From Alistipes sp. ZOR0009 (lineage in GTDB: Bacteria > Bacteroidota > Bacteroidia > Bacteroidales > ZOR0009), in NCBI RefSeq assembly GCF_000798815.1, contig NZ_JTLD01000033.1, positions 62,001 through 126,000 of the forward strand: a DNA stretch of 64,000 nucleotides. The letters are read 5' to 3'. The notes under the pieces are model-generated. The model did not search any database. It saw only the letters and a program-made list of their open reading frames with translations, and was not told the origin of the DNA. The position numbers were made by a program, and so were the translations under genes. Below are positions 40,775 through 49,538 of this stretch, in pieces. Every line of letters starts with the position of its first letter. Position 1 is the stretch's first letter.

Positions 40775-41405
40775 CAGCATATTAATTGGATTTTTTGTTA
40801 TCATATCTTTGGTAGTGACAATTATCTCTGCACATAATATTTCTAAGCGTTTTGACGTTTACAAGGAACGAGGAGAAATGATAAAAGGAGACCATTCGCA
40901 GATGTACGCGTATAATCTTCCGTGGTGCAATAAAATGGAGGTGAAAGGTGAGAATTCTTTAAATGTGCATATTCGGCAATCATCCAATTCTTCAACAAAA
41001 GTTTGGGTAGAAAGAACTTATAAAGATTCTGTTGTCGTGAATGTGAACGATAGCTCTTTAACGATATCATCTATGATGAAGAATAGTAATGCATTAGTGA
41101 TAGTTTATATGCCTAAGTTAACCGAGGTTGAAGCCAATAGTGCAGAGTGCTATTTGTCTGATTTTGCTTCGGATTTTCTTAGAATTAAAGCATTGGGGAA
41201 TGCGAATATCTCGCTTGATAAAAGTAATATAAAAGAAATGGACTTCTTGGCAGACGATAACGCGTCGATGGATGTTAAAGATAATGTAAAAGTTGCTGCA
41301 TGGAGTATTCATATGAATGGTAATGCTAGATTGTATGGCATTTCTCCAAACAGCAAGCTGAACATGTCCGTGAAAGGAAATGCAAATGTCTCTTTGGCTG
41401 ATTAA
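40764..41405 (+). CDS. membrane-anchored DUF2807-like (head GIN domain) protein
   Basis: 213 residues from the ATG at 40764 (MKTSSILIG); ATG 40755 is possible. A hydrophobic helix (about 4-22) acts as signal anchor or uncleaved signal. The rest is beta-rich with repeated short strands: MEVKGENSLNVHIRQSSN, LIVYMPKLTEVEANSAEC, RIKALGNANISLD, MDFLADDNASMDV, IHMNGNARLYG, MSVKGNANVSL. The GNANxS repeats suit the right-handed beta-helix of the head-GIN (DUF2807) family, seen in Bacteroidota exported proteins. Function unknown. It overlaps the GntR gene, so it belongs to the same operon and may be its stress output. Confidence 0.72.
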   Translation: MKTSSILIGFFVIISLVVTIISAHNISKRFDVYKERGEMIKGDHSQMYAYNLPWCNKMEVKGENSLNVHIRQSSNSSTKVWVERTYKDSVVVNVNDSSLTISSMMKNSNALVIVYMPKLTEVEANSAECYLSDFASDFLRIKALGNANISLDKSNIKEMDFLADDNASMDVKDNVKVAAWSIHMNGNARLYGISPNSKLNMSVKGNANVSLAD

Positions 41406-41418
41406 ATAACCAAGGCTT

Positions 41419-41748
41419 ATGAAAGTGATTGCAACTACCCTACAGGATAAAATTATACTGGTAGGAACCGTATTTAGTGGTCTAATGTTTGTTGTTTGTG
41501 CTAGTTTGATGCTTACTAATTATCGGCCTTTATTCGGAGATGCCGCAGGTACACAAGATGTAAACGGAGCATTTATTAGTGAGATGAAAAGCGGGTATGT
41601 TTCAGTGAAAACTCAAATTATGTCATTACCAGAAATAGTCGCAAATTCAGCTGCGTTTGATGAAATTGCTCTTCCTACTTCTGATTTATCAGCGGCTGTA
41701 CACTATTTGGTGGAAATTGGCGGAGATTTATTGGTTTTGGACAAGTAG
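41419..41748 (+). CDS. small membrane protein of unknown function
   Basis: 109 residues with one N-terminal hydrophobic helix (about 11-33) and a soluble C-terminal part of unrecognised fold (SEMKSGYVSVKTQIMSLPEI and similar). No family recognised. It is the last gene of the ABC/GntR operon: 13 bases after the previous stop and followed by a terminator at 41769. Confidence 0.65.
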   Translation: MKVIATTLQDKIILVGTVFSGLMFVVCASLMLTNYRPLFGDAAGTQDVNGAFISEMKSGYVSVKTQIMSLPEIVANSAAFDEIALPTSDLSAAVHYLVEIGGDLLVLDK

Positions 41749-41768
41749 TAATTGAAAAAATAAGTGTT

Positions 41769-41802
41769 AGCGGGTTTTCAAGATAGAGAAACCCGCTTTT
41801 TT
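41769..41802 (+). terminator. terminator of the ABC/GntR operon
   Basis: AGCGGGTTT pairs with AAACCCGCT around TCAAGATAGAG, followed by a T run. Confidence 0.88.
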
Positions 41803-41929
41803 ATATCAGCATATTTGCTAGTTCCGTAATTAAACTTGCCTTTTAACTTTTAAAAATGAACTTATTTTTAAATTAATCGTACTTAATATACATAAAGACA
41901 TTTTCTAAACCATCAAAAATCTGCCAGTT

Positions 41930-42409
41930 ATGATGACCCTTAAGATGAAGAGAGTGCTAATTAGCATTGATTACGATTCTACAGCTCAAAAGGTTGCGGA
42001 GGTGGGATATGCTTTTGCCAAAGAAATGAAAGCAGAAGTATTTCTAGTTCATGTTGTTTCTACCTATGAATACTATAGTTCTACTGGAAATTCTCCAATT
42101 TTAGGATTTGGAGATATGGGAGGGGGAACTATAACTCCAACTATTACTAGAGATGAGTTAATGAGCGAGACTCAAAAATATCTTGATAAGACAAAGGCTC
42201 TGCTTGGAGATGAGTCAATTCAAGTTGTTGTTGCTGACGGAGAAACGGCAGATACTATTCTTTCAATTGCAGGTGAAATTCATGCCGACATCATCATCAT
42301 GGGGTCGCATAGCCGCAGGTGGCTTGATAAAATTTTGATGGGTAGCGTTACTGAAAAGGTTATGAGAAAGACCAAACTGCCGCTGTTTATAGTTCCAACA
42401 AAAGGATAA
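41930..42409 (+). CDS. universal stress protein (UspA family)
   Basis: 159 residues (or 154 from the ATG at 41945). It starts RVLISIDYDSTAQKVAEVGYAFA, the UspA strand-helix start, and ends with the nucleotide-loop motif MGSHSRRWLDKILMGSVTEKV then LPLFIVP. The G-2x-G-9x-G-S/T ATP motif is altered: the second Gly is Ser (GSHS), so ATP binding is uncertain. Single-gene unit; no regulatory motif seen. Confidence 0.88.
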   Translation: MMTLKMKRVLISIDYDSTAQKVAEVGYAFAKEMKAEVFLVHVVSTYEYYSSTGNSPILGFGDMGGGTITPTITRDELMSETQKYLDKTKALLGDESIQVVVADGETADTILSIAGEIHADIIIMGSHSRRWLDKILMGSVTEKVMRKTKLPLFIVPTKG

Positions 42410-42440
42410 AAAAAGGTCACCATTGGGTGACCTTTCTATT
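42410..42440. terminator. bidirectional terminator after the UspA gene
   Basis: AAAGGTCACC pairs with GGTGACCTTT around ATTG, between convergent stops. Confidence 0.9.
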
Positions 42441-42457
42441 ATGGCAAATTTTAAATG

Positions 42458-43843
42458 CTATTTTTTAAAGTAGGTGACTGTATTTACCTTCTTCCAAGCT
42501 CCACGAGTAAAGTCTGGTATTTTTACAGCCGAACTCCCATTTTTGATAGAAAGTTTAGTTAAAGGAACGAGGCACGACCATTCTGCAGCATCGTATACGT
42601 CTTGATCTAGAGGTAGCCCATTATTTAGGCAGTAGATTAAGCGGTAGTCCATAATGAAATCCATTCCGCCATGGCCTCCCACTTGCTTTGCTTTCTCTCC
42701 AATTTCGGTAACGATGGGGTGCTCGTACTCTTTTAGCATTTTTGCTCGATCTGAATCGCTTAATGCAGTGTGCGCATTAGGTTCAAATGCTAGAATTTGA
42801 GATGGATACTTTTGCGCAAATCCCTTAGTTCCGCTTAGCAAATGGTGACGGCTGTATGGGCGAGGACTTGTAACGTCATGTTGAATCATCATCGTTTTTC
42901 CTTTGGCCGTTTTGATGATGGTGGTGTTCATATCTCCATGCTTATATACTGCTTTGGCTTCTGGGGAATTTGCTCCGAATTTTTCTTTTGCATATTCGGT
43001 CATTCCAAACTGATCGGTAGACATACACACTAAAGACTCCATTCTATCTCCACGGTGAATATTCATTGCATGAGCAATTGGGCCAAGTCCGTGAGTTGGA
43101 TAAAGATTTCCGATCTCTTCTGCATTATGCTTTAGCCTCCAGTGATTCCAGTAGTACTTGTCGTCAAAATTCAGAGAACGAAGATCGTGGATGTAGGCTC
43201 CTTCTGCGTGAATAATCTCGCCAAATAATCCTTTTTGAGCCATATTAAGAGTGGCCATTTCAAAAAAGTCGTAGTTGCAATTTTCGAGCATCATGCAGTG
43301 GCGGCGAGTTTTTTCGGCTGTATTAACAAGTTTCCAGCAATCTTCCATTGTTAATGCTGCAGGAACTTCGATGGCGGCATGCTTCCCTTTTTCCATTGCG
43401 TAAATGGCAATAGGGGCGTGTAAATCCCAGTGTGTGCAAACATAAACAAGATCAATGTCATTGCGCTCACAAATTTTTCTCCAATCGGTTGCACCTGTAT
43501 AGGATTCAGCTGCAGGTTTACCCATTTTTTTAAGTTCGTCTTGAGCCCTTGTTACATACTCTGGGTTAACGTCGCAAAGAGCTACAATAGTTGCTGTATT
43601 AATGAAGGATAATCGTTCCACAGCTCCAATGCCTCTGTTTCCTAAGCCAATTATTGCTATGCGGACATTGGCAATAGGCGGACATCGCAATTCTATAACA
43701 TCTTGTTGTCCCGCTGGACGTGGAGGGGTTGGTACTGCGAGAGGGATCTTTGGTGTAGCCTGTTTTTGAGCGCCAGCGTTTATTCCTAGCGTTAGTACAA
43801 GCAATCCTACTAAAAACGGTTTTAAGTATTTAAACATGACCAT
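42458..43843 (-). CDS. GH109-like exported oxidoreductase/glycosidase (Gfo/Idh/MocA fold)
   Basis: 461 residues with an N-terminal hydrophobic signal (FLVGLLVLTLGINAGA, residues about 10-25). The Rossmann domain has IAIIGLGNRGIGAVERL and VYVCTHWDLHAPIAIYAMEKGKHA. The GH109 pattern appears as EGAYIHDLR, GNLYPTHGLGPIAHAMNIHRGD, then DFIMDYRL. GH109 alpha-N-acetylgalactosaminidases use NAD+ transiently and cleave terminal GalNAc. The specific activity is family inference; related proteins may act on other sugars. The signal suggests periplasmic action. A secretion start at ATG 43837 is equally possible. Confidence 0.85.
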   Translation of the reverse strand: MVMFKYLKPFLVGLLVLTLGINAGAQKQATPKIPLAVPTPPRPAGQQDVIELRCPPIANVRIAIIGLGNRGIGAVERLSFINTATIVALCDVNPEYVTRAQDELKKMGKPAAESYTGATDWRKICERNDIDLVYVCTHWDLHAPIAIYAMEKGKHAAIEVPAALTMEDCWKLVNTAEKTRRHCMMLENCNYDFFEMATLNMAQKGLFGEIIHAEGAYIHDLRSLNFDDKYYWNHWRLKHNAEEIGNLYPTHGLGPIAHAMNIHRGDRMESLVCMSTDQFGMTEYAKEKFGANSPEAKAVYKHGDMNTTIIKTAKGKTMMIQHDVTSPRPYSRHHLLSGTKGFAQKYPSQILAFEPNAHTALSDSDRAKMLKEYEHPIVTEIGEKAKQVGGHGGMDFIMDYRLIYCLNNGLPLDQDVYDAAEWSCLVPLTKLSIKNGSSAVKIPDFTRGAWKKVNTVTYFKK

Positions 43844-44030
43844 AGTGATTTAAGTAGATTGATAAATAGTCAATGTAAAAATAGGTTTTCACAAATGGTT
43901 ATCAACTGGTATTTTACACAAAATGCCCTTAATTGTAACGATGATGCCTAAGTTGTGCAATGCGTTGCATTTTGCAATCCAACTGGTAGTTAAAGAGGCT
44001 GGCTTGTGTTTCTTTAATTGAACTGTAATA
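43844..44030. other. intergenic interval, no gene seen
   Basis: About 190 bases, AT-rich. TTGTGCAATGCGTTGCATTT (about 43955-43974) is a partial dyad of unknown meaning. Confidence 0.3.
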
Positions 44031-44065
44031 AAAAAAGGCCGTTTCTTAGAAACGGCCTTTTTTTA
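44031..44065 (-). terminator. terminator of mdh
   Basis: AAAGGCCGTTTC pairs with GAAACGGCCTTT around TTA, with a T run on the minus strand from the A tract. Confidence 0.92.
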
Positions 44066-44077
44066 TTTATTGTATTA

Positions 44078-45016
44078 CTAGAACATTTTCATGTCATCAA
44101 GAACGGTCATCACGTTTTTTACGGCCTTCGCGCTGGTTTCAAGAAGAACTTGCTCTTCTTCAGTCAGCTTTAGGTCGATAATCTTCTCAATTCCGTTCTT
44201 ACCAAGAACAACAGGTACTCCAAGAGCGATGTCCTTCATCCCGTATTCGCCGTTTAGCATAGCGCATACAGGGTAAACTGATTTTGTATCGCGAACGATG
44301 GCTTCTACCATTTGAGCAGCAGCAGTTCCTGGAGCATACCAAGCAGAGGTTCCTTGAAGAGCTACAATTTCGCCTCCTCCATTTTGAGTGCGCTTAATGA
44401 TTGCCTGAAGGCGATCTTCTGCAATTAGTTGACGTACAGGGATACCGCTAACAGATGTATAGCTAGGTAGTGGAACCATTGTATCGCCGTGTCCTCCAAG
44501 TAAAAGAGCTTCAATACCGATTGGAGATACTCCTAACTCATCAGCAATGAATGCTTTGTATCTGGCAGTGTCTAGAATTCCTGCCATCCCAAATACTCGG
44601 TTTGAAGGAATCTTTGCAGCAAGAAAAGCTGCATAAGTCATCACATCAAGGGGATTTGATACAACGATAATTTTTGCGTCAGGAGAGTATTTGATAATAT
44701 TCTCAGTAACTTCCTTAACGATCTTAGCATTAGTTGAAATAAGATCGTCACGGCTCATGCCTGGTTTGCGAGGAAGTCCAGCTGTAATAACAACAACCTC
44801 TGAGCCTGCTGTTTTATCATATCCGTCAGGACCTACACCAACAACCCTTGTGCTGAAGCCTTGGATTGGAGCTGTTTGCCACATATCTAGTGCTTTTCCT
44901 TGAGCAACACCTTCGCGTACATCCACAAGCACAACTTCGTTGCAAAGATCCTTGCGTGCAATTTCGTGAGCACAAGTTGCGCCCACATTTCCTGCACCTA
45001 CAACTGTAATTTTCAT
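44078..45016 (-). CDS. mdh: malate dehydrogenase
   Basis: 312-residue NAD-dependent enzyme interconverting malate and oxaloacetate. GAGNVGATCAHEIA is the NAD-binding start (residues 7-20). Substrate specificity follows the MDH pattern: the loop ITAGLPRKPGMSRDDL holds the Arg pair for malate, ISTNAKIVKEV follows, and VVSNPLDVMTY and LLGGHGDTMVPL carry the catalytic Asp/His pair. It is the lactate-dehydrogenase-like type of MDH common in Bacteroidota. Single gene with a terminator at 44031 and a promoter element at 45087. Confidence 0.95.
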   Translation of the reverse strand: MKITVVGAGNVGATCAHEIARKDLCNEVVLVDVREGVAQGKALDMWQTAPIQGFSTRVVGVGPDGYDKTAGSEVVVITAGLPRKPGMSRDDLISTNAKIVKEVTENIIKYSPDAKIIVVSNPLDVMTYAAFLAAKIPSNRVFGMAGILDTARYKAFIADELGVSPIGIEALLLGGHGDTMVPLPSYTSVSGIPVRQLIAEDRLQAIIKRTQNGGGEIVALQGTSAWYAPGTAAAQMVEAIVRDTKSVYPVCAMLNGEYGMKDIALGVPVVLGKNGIEKIIDLKLTEEEQVLLETSAKAVKNVMTVLDDMKMF

Positions 45017-45086
45017 GATATTGATATTATTAATTAAAACCCTTTTTTTCTTTGGAGTCGCAATTCTACGCCAAGTTAACGACGAT

Positions 45087-45094
45087 CAAATATA
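45087..45094 (-). promoter_or_regulatory. Bacteroidota -7 element for mdh
   Basis: On the minus strand this reads TATATTTG, matching TAnnTTTG, about 70 bases before the mdh ATG. Confidence 0.45.
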
Positions 45095-45144
45095 TAACTC
45101 TATTGCTTATGTTATTCGCTAATTTTGTTGTTCCACAGCATGTT

Positions 45145-46626
45145 TTAACGTATTAAGCTGTCGTAGTCTGTTTCTAGCTTTGAGCCTTTCTCAAAGTCGT
45201 ATAGGGCTACTCTTCGGAGTTCGTAGTAGAACCACCAGAAGTCTTTCATTGTGTATACGAAGTTGCTGTTGGCGTTGTCCTTTTCATTCAGAGCAGTATT
45301 TAAATCTAGCACTGAGATCTTTCCTGCAATAAACCTATTCATTGTAACCTTGTAGCGCATTTGGGCAATTGTATCCGCTTTAGATGCAATTTGGTATTTC
45401 TGTCCCATCATGTTGAAGCGCATTACCCGGAAGTAGATGTTTTGCTCAAAATCTATTTCACTTTGCTCTACCTGCCCTTTTACTAGATCTAGGTTACTTT
45501 CTGCCATTTTAATTTTTCCTCTACGGTTTCCCCAATCTAGAATTGGCATAGATATCGTGATGGAGGCCGTTTGGGAAGGTTTAAGTCCTTTGTAGGAATC
45601 GACAAATTCAAAGGAGTTCTGGTTAAATCCTATTTTAGCATTAAGAGAGGCAGAAAAGCCTGTTTGTTTTTTATTTTCTTCTAACCATCGTTCTGCTTCT
45701 AATATCTGGCGATTGAATCTTACTATGTCTGGATTGTTCAGCCTAGCTTGTTCTAGCACCTTGTCATACGACAGCACCATGTTGGGAATCTTGGATGGCA
45801 CTATAAGTTTTATGTCTTTTTTTTCATTGATTCCCAAGTAGGATCGAAACTTGTTTTGCCTATCTTCTAGATCTAAAAGTCGTTGACTAAGTGCTGATTC
45901 GGCATTGAGTTTGGTTAACTCCATTTGCATTAGATCGCTTTCGGAAATAGACCCTAAACGATATCTTCCCTGCGAGATTTTGTAAAGCGTATCTGCATTG
46001 TTTAGATTTGTTTTGGCTATCTGAAGGTTCTGTTGTGCAATTGCAAGGTCAAAGAAGTAGCTGATTGCTGAAAGAATTACACTCTCTTTTTGAAACAAAT
46101 AATTTCTACGTGCTTCTTCGTACCTGATAGGGTCTATTTGTTTTTGCCATTTAAGCCAATTTATGCCAAATAAATTTTGAGAGTAAGCGACTGCAATTGG
46201 TAATGATTTATAGGTTGTTGTTTTGGCAAGGAAGTCATCTCTTCGTTGAATGTTGGATTCAAGTGAAAATTTTCCTCCTGTAAAACCTACCTGTTGGTCT
46301 ATCGACAGCGTTAGGTTTTCTGTAATATAGTTTGTTGGGCTGTATTTAACACTTCCTCCATCTTGATAGGGGTCGATGGTATTTTTGAATTCAGGTAAAG
46401 TAGCCCTAAGATTTAACGATGGCAGAAAACTTGCCTTATAACTTCTGTAATCCCAATAAGCTGATAAATAGCGACTTTTGGCATTTTTGATTTCATTAGA
46501 ACGCTCTAAAGCTGCCGTAATATAACCATCCAGATCATAGACAAATGCCCCATCAACGACATTTTGTCCTATCACATTCCCTGTGCACGCAATAAATAGC
46601 AGCGCTGCTACCACCTTTTTTCTCAT
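45145..46626 (-). CDS. TolC-family outer-membrane efflux protein
   Basis: 493 residues with a signal peptide (KKVVAALLFIACTGNVIG). The remainder is long amphipathic helices with OEP-family repeats: ITAALERSNEIKNAKSRYLSA at about 32-52, YRLGSISESDLMQMELTKLNAE near 235-256, and the second repeat TMNRFIAGKISVLDLNTALNE near 430. It would form a trimeric channel for efflux or secretion. It is 3 bases after the HlyD-type gene, so they form one transcript. No inner-membrane pump gene is visible beside them. Confidence 0.88.
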   Translation of the reverse strand: MRKKVVAALLFIACTGNVIGQNVVDGAFVYDLDGYITAALERSNEIKNAKSRYLSAYWDYRSYKASFLPSLNLRATLPEFKNTIDPYQDGGSVKYSPTNYITENLTLSIDQQVGFTGGKFSLESNIQRRDDFLAKTTTYKSLPIAVAYSQNLFGINWLKWQKQIDPIRYEEARRNYLFQKESVILSAISYFFDLAIAQQNLQIAKTNLNNADTLYKISQGRYRLGSISESDLMQMELTKLNAESALSQRLLDLEDRQNKFRSYLGINEKKDIKLIVPSKIPNMVLSYDKVLEQARLNNPDIVRFNRQILEAERWLEENKKQTGFSASLNAKIGFNQNSFEFVDSYKGLKPSQTASITISMPILDWGNRRGKIKMAESNLDLVKGQVEQSEIDFEQNIYFRVMRFNMMGQKYQIASKADTIAQMRYKVTMNRFIAGKISVLDLNTALNEKDNANSNFVYTMKDFWWFYYELRRVALYDFEKGSKLETDYDSLIR

Positions 46627-46629
46627 TTG

Positions 46630-47868
46630 CTATAGGTTGATCTGTTTGAATTTACTTTTGTTAGAAGGAATGCTTGCGTAAACAATTTCATCGATTGCCA
46701 AACCTTTTAAAATGGATATGGATTCGCTGTTGGAGCCTCCCACCAAAACTTCTTGCTTTTTCAGATCTTTTGTGTACACGAAATGTTTTCCATTCTGTTC
46801 TATTACAGCTGTTTTAGGGATGAAAAGGACATTTTTTGCGTTACTTATTTTGATGTCATTTAGGGTTGTCATCAGAGGTTTTAACTCTGCAGCATACGGT
46901 ATTAGTTTTATGTTTAGTGAGTAGTACTTAATTCCGTTTACCATTGATGGGATTGAAGAAATCTCGGATACTTTACCTTCAAATGATTTGCCATCCAATA
47001 TTTTGACACGAACTTTTGCTTCCTGATTTGGTCTTACTTTGGCTAAGTCATCTTCGCTTAAACGGCATTGTGATACAAGTGTAGACATGTCAGGCATTAC
47101 AGCAACGGTTAAGTCTTGAGGAGATAGTAGCGCACCTTCAGCTCTTTTATTTCCTGATAAATCGGTGTAGTGAGAGATAATACCAGATTTAGGAGCCCTT
47201 ACAGTTGTGGCATTAAGTAATTTATGTATTTCTGCTTGTTTTTTTAAGGCCGCTTCTGCTCGTTGCTGTAGCGAAACTATGTTTGCGTCAGCTTGCGTTT
47301 TGCGCTGAAGATAGTTTTGGTATGCTTGTTCGTAGGCTATTTTAGATTTTTCGTACTCTAATTTTGTTTTGCGTTGTGCTGCGGGTGGATCGTAAAGAGA
47401 TTGCTCCATGTTAATTTGGCTAATCTCCATATTGATTTTTAGTGTTGATAATCCGTATCTGACATCTCGGAGCAGAGTTGCTGTGTCTGCTGTGGCCTTA
47501 ATCGCTTGGTCTTTTAATGATTGTGCTTCTAAGGTGGCAGCCTGAACAGCTTGCACTATAGCATCTTGGTCGAGCTGGGCTATTTCTTGACCTGCTCGAA
47601 CAATAGTTCCTTCTGGGACTATTGATTTTATTTTGATTTGAGCTAATAGGTTGGCTTTAGTTCTAAATATTGGGGATGCGTTTATCCTTATCACTCCTTT
47701 AGGAATAATTTCTCCTTCTGCCGTAACAGCGACGTCCAAATCTCCTCGTTCAACTTTTACGAATTCCGAATGCGCTTTCCCTAAAATAGCGGGATTAAGG
47801 ATTGCTAAAAGGGCAGCCGAAATTATCAGTAATATAATAGATCCTACAATTATGTTGCTCTTCTTCAC
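46630..47868 (-). CDS. HlyD/MFP-type periplasmic adaptor protein
   Basis: 412 residues. An N-terminal signal anchor (IIVGSIILLIISAALLAIL, about 5-23) leads to a barrel and lipoyl domains (VKRGDLDV-like VERGDLDVAVTAEGEII, VPEGTIVRAGQEIAQLD, TTVRAPKSGIISHYTDLSG) and a long coiled coil of about residues 120-215 (AKSIAYEQAYQNYLQRKTQAD-like). The start is GTG at 47868. It bridges an inner-membrane pump and TolC; here only the TolC-like partner follows, 3 bases downstream. The upstream neighbour is glmM, 62 bases away with a weak hairpin between. Confidence 0.88.
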   Translation of the reverse strand: MKKSNIIVGSIILLIISAALLAILNPAILGKAHSEFVKVERGDLDVAVTAEGEIIPKGVIRINASPIFRTKANLLAQIKIKSIVPEGTIVRAGQEIAQLDQDAIVQAVQAATLEAQSLKDQAIKATADTATLLRDVRYGLSTLKINMEISQINMEQSLYDPPAAQRKTKLEYEKSKIAYEQAYQNYLQRKTQADANIVSLQQRAEAALKKQAEIHKLLNATTVRAPKSGIISHYTDLSGNKRAEGALLSPQDLTVAVMPDMSTLVSQCRLSEDDLAKVRPNQEAKVRVKILDGKSFEGKVSEISSIPSMVNGIKYYSLNIKLIPYAAELKPLMTTLNDIKISNAKNVLFIPKTAVIEQNGKHFVYTKDLKKQEVLVGGSNSESISILKGLAIDEIVYASIPSNKSKFKQINL

Positions 47869-47899
47869 TACAAGTTGGGTTTAGTTGGTTGCGGTTGAA

Positions 47900-47926
47900 A
47901 TGGGGAGGCGTATTGGTGCCTCCCTT
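47900..47926. terminator. weak hairpin between glmM and the HlyD-type gene
   Basis: GGGAGGC pairs with GCCTCCC around GTATTGGT. The minus-strand side lacks a good T run, so termination after glmM would be partial at most. Confidence 0.45.
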
Positions 47927-47930
47927 TATT

Positions 47931-49319
47931 CTAAAGATTACAAATAGATCGAATGTCAGCGATAATTTGACCTGCAAAAGCTTCTGCTTCTGCAGATGTA
48001 GGTGCTTCGGAGTAAATTCTTATAATAGGTTCGGTGTTTGATTTTCGTAAATGCACCCATTTGTTTTCAATATCGATACGAACACCGTCAATATCGTTGA
48101 TCTGGTTGTCTGCATATTTTGCTTTAACCTTTTCCAATACCTGATCTACATTAATTGCGGGTGTGAGTTCTATCTTATTTTTAGAAATGAAGTAGTTCGG
48201 ATATGAATTACGCATTTCTAGGCATGTTTTTTTGCTATGGGCTAGGTGGGTTAGAAAGATGGCAACACCGACTAACGCATCGCGACCGTAGTGGATTTCA
48301 GGGTAAATAACGCCCCCGTTACCTTCTCCTCCAATTACAGCACCAACCTCTTTCATCTTTGCAACAACGTTAACTTCACCTACGGCAGATGCATAATATT
48401 CAACACCATGTTTAATTGCAATATCCTTCAGGGCACGAGACGATGATAGGTTTGAAACAACGTTGCCTTTTGATTGCGAGAGCAGGTAGTCTGCAACAGC
48501 AACAAGCGTGTATTCCTCTCCGAACATTGAACCATCTTCGCAAACAAAAGCAAGACGGTCTACGTCGGGGTCTACAACAATCCCTAGATGCGCCTTTTCT
48601 TGAACAACAAGATTTGCAATATCTACCAGATGTTCAGGTAGAGGTTCGGGATTATGAGGGAAAAGACCATTTGGTTCGCAGTAGAGCTTTACAACTTCAA
48701 CGCCCATTTGTTCTAGTAAGTCTGGGATTACAACGCCTCCAACAGAGTTGACTGCATCTACAACCACCTTGAGTTTTGCATCTTTTACGGCTTTTACATC
48801 AACGCTTTTCAGCGATAATACCATATCGATATGCTTTTGGTTGTATGATGCTTCTCCGACAACCTTGCCTAAGTCGTCAACATTTACAAAAGAATATGCA
48901 TCTGTTTCTGCAATGGTAAGAATACGCTTCCCGTCTGCATCAGAGAGAAATTCGCCCTTGCTATTTAATAATTTTAGTGCATTCCATTGTTTAGGATTAT
49001 GGCTTGCTGTAAGGATAATGCCTCCATCAGCATTTTCCATGGTTACAGCAACTTCTACAGTTGGAGTTGTTGCGAGCCCCGCATCAATAACATTAACGCC
49101 ATATCCCATAAGGGTGCCGACTACTAATTTTTGTACCATTTCTCCCGAGATACGGGCATCTCGTCCAACAACTACCTTGTGCTTTAAGCTGCTGTTTGTT
49201 TCTTTTAACCACTGGGCGTAGGCTGCGGTGAATTTTACGATATCTATAGGGCTTAAGCCTTCACCTGCAGACCCTCCAATGGTTCCTCTTATTCCTGAAA
49301 TAGACTTGATTAATGCCAT
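47931..49319 (-). CDS. glmM: phosphoglucosamine mutase
   Basis: 462 residues. Converts glucosamine-6-phosphate to glucosamine-1-phosphate for peptidoglycan and LPS. ISGIRGTIGG is at the N-terminus, the active-site phosphoserine loop is LTASHNPKQWNALKLL (Ser about 107), the metal loop is VDPDVDRLAF (the DxDxDR motif) and the sugar loop is GGEGNGGVI. The C-terminal phosphate loop is RKSNTEPIIRIY. Of the alpha-phosphohexomutase family members the GlmM-like type in Bacteroidota is the best fit; a phosphomannomutase role cannot be excluded from motifs alone. Confidence 0.86.
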   Translation of the reverse strand: MALIKSISGIRGTIGGSAGEGLSPIDIVKFTAAYAQWLKETNSSLKHKVVVGRDARISGEMVQKLVVGTLMGYGVNVIDAGLATTPTVEVAVTMENADGGIILTASHNPKQWNALKLLNSKGEFLSDADGKRILTIAETDAYSFVNVDDLGKVVGEASYNQKHIDMVLSLKSVDVKAVKDAKLKVVVDAVNSVGGVVIPDLLEQMGVEVVKLYCEPNGLFPHNPEPLPEHLVDIANLVVQEKAHLGIVVDPDVDRLAFVCEDGSMFGEEYTLVAVADYLLSQSKGNVVSNLSSSRALKDIAIKHGVEYYASAVGEVNVVAKMKEVGAVIGGEGNGGVIYPEIHYGRDALVGVAIFLTHLAHSKKTCLEMRNSYPNYFISKNKIELTPAINVDQVLEKVKAKYADNQINDIDGVRIDIENKWVHLRKSNTEPIIRIYSEAPTSAEAEAFAGQIIADIRSICNL

Positions 49320-49474
49320 TTTATTCCTTCTTTTTTTATGAGATAGCGGTTAAGGTGTTTCAAGTCGTAAATATAACAAACTCGGCACGAAGCACTAAAG
49401 AACATTCGCACCTTAACGTTTCTTAATATTAAAGATTTTGGCATTAAATATGTGCTTTCCCATTTAAAAAATCA

Positions 49475-49482
49475 TATTTTTG
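49475..49482 (+). promoter_or_regulatory. Bacteroidota -7 element for the pseudouridine synthase gene
   Basis: TATTTTTG fits TAnnTTTG, 56 bases before the ATG at 49539. No clear upstream TTTG. Confidence 0.45.
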
Positions 49483-49538
49483 TTTCAATGAATTCGCAGA
49501 GAATGCGAGTACGCAAAAACTAATAATTCGCTACCAAC

